Source: Penaeus vannamei (Eukaryota > Arthropoda > Malacostraca > Decapoda > Penaeidae). From it: DNA of 64,000 nucleotides. Positions within the stretch are counted from its first letter, which is position 1; every line of letters starts with the position of its first letter. This document shows, piece after piece, positions 1 to 10,900 of the stretch. Where the stretch lies: positions 18,930,314 to 18,994,313 of the forward strand of contig NC_091571.1 in NCBI RefSeq assembly GCF_042767895.1. Direction: 5' to 3'. A program made the position numbers and the translations under genes. The notes under the pieces were generated by a model. The model was not told the DNA's origin, made no database searches, and was given only the letters and a program-made list of their open reading frames with translations.

Positions 1-2563
1 TGATAATTATAATGATGATTTGCCTAATAATTGCAATAATAGCAATAATCGACACTATTCTAATGATTTTCTAATAATAATAACGACAATGATAACAGAA
101 ATAATAATAGAAGTAATTTTAATACGGCTATTATTGTTATTTTAATCCTTATTATTGTTGTTATTATTTCCAGAATTATCATTATCATTATTAAAACAAT
201 TATAATGATGAAAATGACGTTAATAATTAAAATGATGATTATTATAATGACTATTAAGGGTGATTAGGGCGATAATGACAGTAATGATAATAATGATGAT
301 GATAATGACAATAATGATAATTATAGCCCATCTATAATGAGAAAAAGGCTAAAAGTAGAAAAATCTTAAAAGTCGAAAAACCGGCGAAATCAAGCGAAAT
401 ACAGCCTTTGGTGAGATGAGTCGAAAACCCCCTATTTTCGAGTATAAAGAATGATTTTTATGATCTTAGCAACAATTTTTCTAATTATGATGATTTTGAT
501 GATAACCCCATCAGTAATGAAGATAATGACGATAATAATCATAATTATGAGAGTAATTAGGACAACAATTATGAAAGTATATATACAATGATACTTATAA
601 TGACGATTTCCCTAATAATTGCAATGATAGCAATAATCAACACTATTCTGTTTTTCCTAATAATAATAACGACAATAATAATAGAAATGATAATAGAAAT
701 AATTTTAACAGGACTATTATTGTTATAATAATCCTTATTATTGTTGTTATTATTTCCAGAATTATCTTTATTGTCATTATCATTATTAAAATAATTATAA
801 TGATGAAAATGACATTAATAGTTAAGATGATTATTATAATGACTATATTAAAGGTGATTAGGGCGATAATGACAGTAATGATAGTAATGATGGTGATAAT
901 GACAATAATGATGATAATTATCATTATAAAGCCCATATATAATGAGAAAAAGGCTAAAAGTAGAAAAATCTTAAAGGTCGAAAAACCGGCGAAATCTAGC
1001 GAAATATAGCCTTTGGAGAGATGAGTCGAAAATCCCTCTTTTTCGAGTTTAAAGGATGATTATGATCTTAGCAATAATTCTGCTAATTATGATGATTTTG
1101 ATGATAAACGAATCAATAATGACGATAATAATGATTATTATGAGAGTAATTAAGACAATAATTATGATAATAATTATACAATAATAATTATAATGATGAT
1201 TTGCCTAATAATTGCAATAATAGCAATAATCAACACTATTCTAATGGTTTTCCTAATAATAATAACGACAATGATAATAGAAATAATAATAGAAGTAATT
1301 ATAACACGGTTATTATTGTTATTATAATCCTTATTATTGTTGTTATTATTACCAGAATTATCATTATTGTCATTATCATTATCAAAATAATTATAATGAT
1401 GAAAATGACATTAATAATTAAGATGATGATTATTATAATGACTATATCAAGTGTGATTAGGGCGAAAATGACAGTAATGATATTAATGATGATGATAATG
1501 ACAATAATGATGAAAATTATCATTAGAAAGCCCATCTATAATGAGAAAAAGGCAAAAATTAGAAAAATTCCAAAAGTCGAAAAACCGGCAAAATCTAGTG
1601 AAATACATCATTTGCAGAAATGAGTCGAAAACCCCATTTTTCGAGTTTAAAGGATGTTTATTATGATCTTAGCAATAATTCTGCTAATTATGATGATTTT
1701 GATGATAACCCTATCAATAATGACAATAATGACGATAATAATGATAATTATGAGAGCAATTAGGACAATAATTATGATAATAATTATGATAATAATTATG
1801 AAAATAATTATAATAATCATCTTAATTCTTAATGTCATTTTCATCATTATAATTATTTTAATAATGAGTCGAAAACCCCCCTTTTTCGAGTTTAAAGGAT
1901 GATTATGATGATCTTAGCAACTATTCTGCTAATTATCATGATTTTGATGATAACCGAATCAATAATGACGATAATAATGATAATTATGAGAGCAATTAGG
2001 ATAATAAATATGATAATAATGATAATTATGAGAGCAATTAGGACAATAATTATGATAATGATTATACAATGATAATTATAATGATGATTTGCCTACTAAT
2101 TGAAATAATAGCAATAATCGACACTATTCTAATGATTTTCCTAATGATAACGACAATGATAACAGAAATAATAATAGAAGTAATTATAACACGGCTAGTA
2201 TTGTTATTATAATCCTTATTATTGTTGTTATTATTTCCAGAATTATCATTATTGTCATTATCATTATTAAAATAATTATAATGATGAAAATGACATTAAT
2301 AATTAAGATGATTATTATAATGACTATATTAAAGGTGATTAGGGTGATAATGACAGTAATGATAATAATGATGGTGAGAATGACAATAATGATGATAATT
2401 ATCATTATCAAGCCCATCTATAATAAAAAAAAGGCTAAAAGTAGAAAAATCCCAAAAGTCGAAAAGCAGCGAAATCTAGCGAAATATAGCCTTTGGAGAG
2501 GTGAGTCGAAAACCCTCTTTTTCGAGTTTAAAGGATGATTATGATGATCTTAGCAATAATTCT
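1..2563 (+). repeat. Satellite family A array, + orientation
   Basis: AT-rich tandem satellite with a monomer of about 600-610 bp. Each monomer carries the same landmarks: a block starting GATTTGCCTAATAATTG, a GGGTGATTAGGGCGATAATG block, AAAGGCTAAAAGTAGAAAAA, then TCGAAAAcccccTTTTTCGAG and GATGATCTTAGCAA. The hairpin landmark falls near 421, 1025, 1624, 1869 and 2507, so one monomer (about 1624-1869) is shortened to about 245 bp. I see no gene; the short Ile/Met-rich ORFs on both strands come from ATN triplet composition. The block runs into a run of N, where its orientation changes. Confidence 0.93.
421..441 (+). repeat. Conserved CGAAAA...TTTTCG hairpin of the satellite (representative copy)
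   Basis: A short inverted repeat with CGAAAA and TTTTCG arms around a C-rich (or, on the other strand, G-rich) loop sits in nearly every family A monomer; another clear copy is at about 1025-1046. Family B keeps the same element, for example CGAAAAGGGTTTTTCG at 17091-17106. It is one of few GC-containing, well-conserved elements in an otherwise ATN-rich monomer, and it is where the three TTAGG tracts begin in family B. Function unknown; a protein-binding or cruciform site is only a guess. Confidence 0.7.
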
Positions 2564-3063
2564 NNNNNNNNNNNNNNNNNNNNNNNNNNNNNNNNNNNNN
2601 NNNNNNNNNNNNNNNNNNNNNNNNNNNNNNNNNNNNNNNNNNNNNNNNNNNNNNNNNNNNNNNNNNNNNNNNNNNNNNNNNNNNNNNNNNNNNNNNNNNN
2701 NNNNNNNNNNNNNNNNNNNNNNNNNNNNNNNNNNNNNNNNNNNNNNNNNNNNNNNNNNNNNNNNNNNNNNNNNNNNNNNNNNNNNNNNNNNNNNNNNNNN
2801 NNNNNNNNNNNNNNNNNNNNNNNNNNNNNNNNNNNNNNNNNNNNNNNNNNNNNNNNNNNNNNNNNNNNNNNNNNNNNNNNNNNNNNNNNNNNNNNNNNNN
2901 NNNNNNNNNNNNNNNNNNNNNNNNNNNNNNNNNNNNNNNNNNNNNNNNNNNNNNNNNNNNNNNNNNNNNNNNNNNNNNNNNNNNNNNNNNNNNNNNNNNN
3001 NNNNNNNNNNNNNNNNNNNNNNNNNNNNNNNNNNNNNNNNNNNNNNNNNNNNNNNNNNNNNNN
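2564..3063. other. Assembly gap, 500 N
   Basis: Exactly 500 ambiguous bases, typical of a placeholder of unknown size. Family A reads + on the left and - on the right, so the gap hides an orientation switch in the array or a scaffold join. Confidence 0.99.
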
Positions 3064-4570
3064 TAACAACAATAATAAGGATTAAAATAACAATAAAAAC
3101 CGTATTAAAATTACTTCTATTATTATTTCTCTTTTCATTGTGGTTATTATTATTAGGAAAATCATTAGAATAGTGTCGATTATTACTATTATTTCAATTA
3201 TTGCTAAGATCATCATAATCATCCTTTAAACACGAAAAAGTTTTTTTCGACTCATCTCTGCAAAGGCTGTATTTCGCTTGATTTCGCTGCTTTTTCGACT
3301 TTTGAGATTTTTCTACTTTTAGCCTTTTTCTCATTATAGATGGGCTTTCTAATGATAATTATCATCATTATTGTCATTATCATCATCATTATTATCATTA
3401 CTGTCATTATCGCCCTAATCACCCTTAATATAGTCATTATAATAATCATCTTAATTATTAATGTCATTTTCATCATTCTAATTATTTTAATAATAATAAT
3501 GACAATAATGATAATTCTGGAAATAATAACAACAATAATAAGGATTATAATAACAACAATAGCCGTGTTATAATTACTTCTATTATTATTTCTGTTATCA
3601 TTGTGGTTATTATTATTAGGAAAATCATTAGAATAGTGTCGATTATTGCTATTATTGCAATTATTAGGCAAATCATCATTATAATTATCATTGTATAATT
3701 ATTATCATAATTATTGTCTTAATTACTCTCATAATTATCATTATTATCGTCATTATTGTCATTATTCATGGGGTTATCATCAAAATCATCATAATTAGCA
3801 GAATTATTGCTAAGATCATCATAATCATCCTTTAAACTCGAAAAAGGGGTGTTTTCGACTCATGTCTCCAACGGCTGTATTTCGCTAGATTTTGCCAGTT
3901 TTTCGACTTTTAAGATTTTTCTACTTTTAGCCTATTTCTCATTATAGATGGGCTTTCTAATGATAATTATCATCAATATTGTCATTATCATCATCATTAT
4001 TATCATTACTGCCATTATCGCCCTAATCACCCTTAATAGTCATTATAATAATCATCTTAATTATTAATGTCATTTTCAAAATTATAATTATTTTAATAAT
4101 GATAATGACAATAATGATTATTCTGGAAATAATAACAACAATAATCAGGATTATAATAACAATAATTGCCGTGTTATAATTACTTCTATTATTATTTCTG
4201 TTACAATTGTCGTTATTATTATCATTAGGAAAATCATTAGAATAGTGTCGATTATTGCTATTATATCAATTATTAGGCAAATCATCATTATATAATTATT
4301 GTATAATTATTGTCATTATTATTGTCCTAATTGCTCTCATAATTATCATTATTATCGTCATTATTGATTCGGTTATATTCAAAATCATCATAATTAGCAG
4401 AATTATTGCAAAGATCATCATAATCATCCTTTAAACTCGAAAATAGGGGGTTTTCGACTCATCTCTCCAAAGGCTAGATTTTCGCTAGATTTCGCCGGTT
4501 TTTCGACTTTTGAGATTTTTCTACTTTTAGCCTTTTTCTCATTATAGATGGGCTTTATAATGATAATTAT
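3064..4570 (-). repeat. Satellite family A array, - orientation
   Basis: About 2.5 monomers of family A in reverse orientation: the landmarks read CTTTTTCTCATTATAGATGG, TTTTTCGACTTTT and AACTCGAAAAAGGGG on the top strand. The block stops inside a monomer at about 4570, where the 285-bp SINE-type array begins. The satellite resumes at about 5699 further along the monomer, so part of one monomer is missing at the insertion. No gene is seen. Confidence 0.92.
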
Positions 4571-5698
4571 GAAAGATGGAAACAATGCACTACCGCATTT
4601 TTATCATGAATATATAAACCTCTCTGTTCGGGGATCGATCCCGCGCCGCCAGATCGTGAAGCGACTGTTCTATCCATTCCTCCACCACTCACTCTAAAAG
4701 GATTGTGCAACCAGGTGCCATCTAGCGCCATGGATTTTACCTAACTACTCATACCTGAGTAAGTATAGCGAGATTTTACACACAATCCCCGTGAGCATTC
4801 GGGACTTATGGAGAGCAGATCAAACCCCAAATCAGATAACCTGAGGTATATTAATGAAAGATGGAAACAATGCACTACCGCATTTTTATCATGAATATAT
4901 AAACCTCTCTGTTCGGGGATCGATCCCGCGCCGCCAGATCGTGAAGCGACTGCTCTATCCATTCCTCCACCACTCACTCTAAAAGGATTGTGCAACCAGG
5001 TGCCATCTAGCGCCATGGATTTTACCTAACTACTCATACCTGAGTAAGTATAGCGAGATTTTACACACAATCCCCGTGAGCATTCGGGACTTATGGAGAG
5101 CAGATCAAACCCCAAATCAGATAACCTGAGGTATATTAATGAAAGATGGAAACAATGCACTACCGCATTTTTATCATGAATATATAAACCTCTCTGTTCG
5201 GGGATCGATCCCGCGCCGCCAGATCGTGAAGCGACTGCTCTATCCATTCCTCCACCACTCACTCTAAAAAGATTGTGCAACCAGGTGCCATCTAGCGCCA
5301 TGGATTTTACCTAACTACTCATACCTGAGTAAGTATAGCGAGATTTTACACACAATCCCCGTGAGCATTCGGGACTTTTGGAGAGCAGATCAAACCCCAA
5401 ATCAGATAACCTGAGGTATATTAATGAAAGATGGAAACAATGCACTACCGCATTTTTATCATGAATATATAAACCTCTCTGTTCGGGGATCGATCCCGCG
5501 CCGCCAGATCGTGAAGCGACTGCTCTATCCATTCCTCCACCACTCACTCTAAAAGGATTGTGCAACCAGGTGCCATCTAGCGCCATGGATTTTACCTAAC
5601 TACTCATACCTGAGTAAGTATAGCGAGATTTTACACACAATCCACGTGAGCATTCGGGACTTATGGAGAGCAGATCAGATAACCTGAGGTATATTAAT
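4571..5698 (-). mobile_element. Tandem array of four 285-bp tRNA-like SINE units
   Basis: Four near-identical units start at 4571, 4856, 5141 and 5426, a strict 285-bp period. They have balanced base composition and are unrelated to the flanking satellite. Read on the minus strand, each contains a tRNA-like head with box A-like GGATAGAGCAGTCGC and box B-like GGGATCGATCCC about 30 bases apart, the layout of a tRNA-derived SINE promoter. The fourth unit lacks 12 bp (CAAACCCCAAAT or equivalent) between short ATCA repeats, so it is about 273 bp. The 91-codon minus-strand ORFs recurring every 285 bp simply reflect the repeat. SINEs normally insert singly, so a clean tandem array implies later duplication (unequal exchange or rolling-circle type) of SINE plus flank. 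Confidence 0.8.
4622..4700 (-). promoter_or_regulatory. tRNA-like pol III promoter (boxes A and B) of SINE unit 1
   Basis: On the minus strand, box A-like GGATAGAACAGTC lies at about 4664-4676, and box B-like GGGATCGATCCC at 4631-4642. The same head recurs 285, 570 and 855 bp downstream (about 4907-4985, 5192-5270 and 5477-5555). Units 2-4 read AGAGCAGTC in box A whereas unit 1 reads AGAACAGTC, a change that could weaken it. This is not a functional tRNA gene: I see no paired acceptor stem, so it is called a SINE promoter. Activity is inferred from family layout. Confidence 0.6.
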
Positions 5699-7940
5699 GA
5701 TTATTGTCCTAATTGCTCTCATAATTATCATTATTATCATTATTGTCATTATTGATTCGGTTTTCATCAAAATCATCATAATTAGCAGAATTATTGCTAA
5801 GATCATCATAAACATCCTTTAAACTCGAAAAAGAGGGTTTTCGACTCATTTCTGCAAAGGCTGTATTTCGCTAGATTTTGCCGGTTTTTCGACTTTTGGG
5901 ATTTTTCTACTTTTAGCCTTTTTCTCATTATAGATGGGCTTTCTAATGATAATTATCATCATTATTGTCATTATCATCATCATTATTATCATTACTGTCA
6001 TTATCGCCCTAATCACCCTTAATATAGTCATTATAATAATCATCATCTTAATTATTAATGTCATTTTCATCATTATAATTATTTTAATAATGATAATGAA
6101 AATAATGATAATTCTTGTAATAATAACAACAATAATAAGGATTATAATAACAATAATAACCGTGTTATAATTACTTCTATTATTAATTCTCTTATCATTG
6201 TCGTTATTATTATTAGGAAAACCATTAGAATAGTGTTGATTATTGCTATTATTGCAATTATTAGGCAAATCATCATTATAATTATTATTGTATAATTATC
6301 ATAATTATTGTCTTAATTACTCTCATAATTATCATTATTATCGTCATTATTGTCATTATTGATGGGGTTATCATCAAAATCATAATAATTAGCAGAATTA
6401 TTGCTAAGATCATCATAATCATCCTTTAAACTCGAAAAAGGGGGGTTTTCGACTCACCTCTCCAAAGGCTATATTTCGCAAGATTTCGCCGGTTTTTCGA
6501 CTTTTGGGATTTTTCTACTTTTAGCCTTTTTCTTATTATAGATGGGCTTTATAATGATAATTATCATCATTATTGTCATTATCACCATCATTATTATCAT
6601 TACTGTCATTATCGCCCTAATTACCCTTAATATAGTTATTATAATGATCAATATCTTAATTATTAATGTCATTTTCATCATTATAATTATTTTAATAATG
6701 ATAATGACAATAATGATAATTCTGGAAATAATAACAACAATAATAAGGATTATAATAACAATAATAGCCGTATTAAAATTACTTCTATTATTATTTCTGT
6801 TATCATTGTCGTTATTATTATTAGGAAAACCATTAGAATAGTGTTGATTATTACTATTATTGCAATTATTAGGCAAATCATCATTATAATTATTATTGTA
6901 TAATTATTATCATAATTATTGTCCTAATATCTCTCATAATTATCATTATTATCGTCATTATTGTCATTATTGATGGGGTTATCATCAAAATCATCATAAT
7001 TAGCAGAATTATTGCTAAGATCATCATAATCATCCTTTAAACTCGAAAAAGAGGGTTTTCGACTGACTTCTCCAAAGGCTATATTTCACAAGATTTCGCT
7101 GCTTTTTCGACTTTTGGGAATTTTCTATTTTTAGCCTTTTTCTTATTATAGATGGGCTTTATAATGATAATTATCATCATTATTGTCATTATCACCATCA
7201 TTATTATCATTACTGTCATTATCGCCCTAATCACCCTTAATATAGTCCTTATAATAATCATCTTAATTATTAATGTCATTTTCATCATTATAATTATTTT
7301 AATAATGATAATGACAAAAAAGATAATTCTGGAAATAATAACAACAATAATAAGGATTATTATAACAATAATAGCCGTGTTAAAATTACTTCTATTATTA
7401 TTTCTGTTATTATTGTCGTTATTATTATTAGGAAAAACAGAATAGTGTTGATTATTGCTATCATTGCAATTATTAGGCAAATCGTCATTATAAGTATCAT
7501 TGTATAAATACTATCATAATTGTCCTAATTACTCTCGTAATTATGATTATTATCGTCATTATTGTCATTACTGATGGGGTTATCATCAAAATCATCATAA
7601 TTAGCAGAATCATTGCTAAGATCATCAAAATCATCCTTTAAACTCGAAAATAGGGGGTTTTCGACTCATCTCTCCAAAGGCTGCATTTCGCTAGATTTTG
7701 CCGGTTTTTCGACTTTTGAGATTTTTCTACTATTAGCCTTTTTCTCATTATAGATGGGCTTTCTAATGATAATTATCATCATTATTGTCATTATCATCAT
7801 CATTATTATCATTACTGTCATTATCGCCTTAATCACCCTTAATTGTCATTATAATAATCATCATCTTAATTATTAATGTTATTTTCATCATTATAATTAT
7901 TTTAATAATGATAATGAAAATAATGATAATTCTTGTAATA
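5699..7940 (-). repeat. Satellite family A array, - orientation
   Basis: About 3.7 monomers in reverse orientation. Monomer variants can be told apart. Reading in the satellite + direction (7480 down to 5846) they run: a short variant lacking about 6 bp after HYS, a SNGFP variant, then a DKRINN variant (names taken from the artefactual translation). The same order recurs in the + block at about 61158-62792. The array ends at a microhomology junction at about 7937-7945, where orientation flips. No gene is seen. Confidence 0.9.
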
Positions 7941-10900
7941 ATAACGACAATTGTAACAGAAATAATAATACAAGTAATTATAACACGGTTATTATATTTA
8001 TTATAATCCTTATTATTGTTGTTATTATTACCAGAATTATCATTATTAAAATAATTATAATGATTAAAAAGGCATTAATAATTATGATGATGATTATTAT
8101 AATGAATATATTAAGGGTGATTAGGGCGATAATGACAGTAATGATAATAATGATGATGATAATGACAATAATGATGATATTTATCATTAGAAAGCCCATC
8201 TATAATGAGAAAAAGGCTAAAAGTAGAAAAATCTCAGAAGTCGAAAAACCGGCAAATGATGGTGATAATGACAATAATGATGATAATTTTCATTAGAAAG
8301 CCCATCTATAATAAGAAAAAGGCTAAAAGTAGAAAAATTACAAAAGTCGAAAAACCGGCGAAATCTAGCGAAATATAGCCGTGGGAGACATGAGTCGAAA
8401 ACCCCCCTTTCTCGAATTTTAAGGATGATTATGAAGATCTTAGCAACAATTCTGCTAATTATCATGATTTTGATGATAACCGAATCAATGATTACAATAA
8501 TGACGATAATAATGATAATTATTAGAGCAATTAGGACAATAATTATGATATTTATACATTAATAATTATAATGATTTGCCCAATAATTGCAATAATAGCA
8601 ATAATCAACACTATTCTAATGATTTTCCTAATAAAAAATAACCACAATGATAACAAAAATAGTAATAGAAGTAATTATAACACGGCTAGTAGTGTTATTA
8701 TAATCCTTATTATTGTTCTTATTATTACCAGAATTATCATTATTGTCATTATCATTATTAAAATAATTATAATGATGAAAATGACATTAATAATTAAGAT
8801 GATTATTAAAATGACTATATTAAGGGTGATTAGTACGATAATGACAGTAATGATAATAATGATGGTGATAATGACAATAATGATGATAATTATCATTATA
8901 AAGCCCATATATAATAAGCAAAAGGCTAAAAGTAGAAAAATCCCAAAAGTCGAAAAAGCAGCGAAATCTAGCGAAATATAGCCTTTGGAGATTTGTGTCG
9001 AAAACCCTCTTTTACGAGTTTAAAGGATGATTATGATGATCTTGGCAATAATTCTGCTAATTATGATAATTTTGATGATAACCCCATCAATAATGACAAT
9101 AAGGACGATAATAATGATAATTATGAGAGTAATTAAGACAATAATTATGATAATAATTATACAATAATAATTATAATGATGATTTGCCTAATAATTGCAG
9201 TAATAGCAATAATCAACACTATTCTAATGGTTTTCCTAATAATAATAACGACAATGATAACAGAAATAATAATAGAAGTAATTATAACACGGTCATTATT
9301 GTTATTATAATCCTTATTGTTGTTGTTATTATTTCCAGAATTATCATTATTGTCATTATCATTATTAAAATAATTATAATGATGAAAATGACATTAACAA
9401 TTAAGATGATGATTATCATAATGACTATAATAAGGGTGATTAGGGCGATAATGACAGTAATGATAATAATGATGATGATAATGACAATAATGATGATAAT
9501 TATCATTAGAAAGCCCATCTTTAATGAGAAAAAGGCTAAAAGTAGAAAAATCTCAAAAGTCGAAAAACCGACAAAATCTAGCGAAATACAGCCTTTGCAG
9601 AAATGAGTCGAAAACCCGCTTTTTCGAGTATAAAGGATGTTTATGATGATCTTAGCAATAATTCTGCTAATTATGATGATTTTGATGATAACCCCATCAA
9701 TAATGACAATAATGACGATAATAATGATAATTATGAGAGCAATTAGGACAATAATTATGATAATAATTATACAATGATAATTATAATGATGATTTGCCTA
9801 ATAATTGCAATAATAGCAATAATCAACACTATTCTAATGATTTTCCTAATAATAATAACGACAATGATAACAGAAATAATAATAGAAGTAATTTTAGTAC
9901 GGCTATTATTGTTATTATAATCCTTATTATTGTTGTTATTATTTCCAGAATTATCATTATTGTCATTATCATTATTAAAATAATTATAATGATGAAAATG
10001 ACATTAATAATTAAGATATTGATCATTATAATAACTATATTAAGGGTGATTAGGGCGAAATTGACAGTAATGATAATGTTGATGGTGATAATGACAATAA
10101 TGATGATAATTATCATTATAAAGCCCATCTATAATAAGAAAAAGGCTAAAAGTAGAAAAATCCCAAAAGTCGAAAAAGCAGCGAAATCTAGCGAAATATA
10201 GCCTTTGGAGAGGTGAGTCGAAAACCCTCTTTTTCGAGTTTAAAGGATGATTATGATGATCTTAGCAATAATTCTGCTAATTATGATGATTTTGATGATA
10301 ACCCCATCAATAATGACAATAATGACGATAATAATGATAATTATGAGAGTAATTAAGACAATAATTATGATAATAATTATACAATAATAATTATAATGAT
10401 GATTTGCCTAATAATTGCAATAATAGCAATAATCAACACTATTCTAATGGTTTTCCTAATAATAATAACGACAATGATAACAGAAATAATAATAGAAGTA
10501 ATTATAACACGGTTATTATTGTTATTATAATCCTTATTATTGTTGTTATTATTACCAGAATTATCATTATTGTCATTATCATTATTAAAATAATTATAAT
10601 GATGAAAATGACATTAATAATTAAGATGATGATTATTATAATGACTATATTAAGGGTGATTAGGGCGATCATGACAGTAATGATAATAATGATGATGATA
10701 ATGACAATAATGATGATGATTATCATTAGAAAGCCCATCTTTAATGAGAAAAAGGCTAAAAGTAGAAAAATCTTAAAAGTCGAAAAACCGGTGAAATTAG
10801 CGAAATACAGCCGTTAGAGAGATGAGTCGAAAACCCCCTTTTTCGAGTTTAAAGGATGTTTATGATGATCTTAGCAATAATTCTGCTAATTATGATGATT

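Noticed and set aside
1201..1623. Recurring ORFs of about 130-140 codons rich in Asn, Ile and Met, one per satellite monomer
   Set aside because: They occur on both strands of the same DNA, start and stop at monomer landmarks, and have pure ATN-triplet composition; no domain and no codon-selection signal. They are translation artefacts of the repeat.
2501..3173. ORFs running through the N gaps
   Set aside because: The reading frame is undefined across N; not evidence of coding.
4622..4700. Genuine tRNA gene
   Set aside because: Box A and box B are recognisable but no cloverleaf with a paired acceptor stem could be drawn; it is a SINE head.
4741..5586. Three tandem minus-strand ORFs of 91 codons
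   Set aside because: They are the same frame through the 285-bp SINE unit, with the tRNA-like promoter lying inside the frame; no evidence of a protein.
4571..5698. CRISPR-like array
   Set aside because: The whole 285-bp unit repeats with no variable spacers, and the context is eukaryotic.
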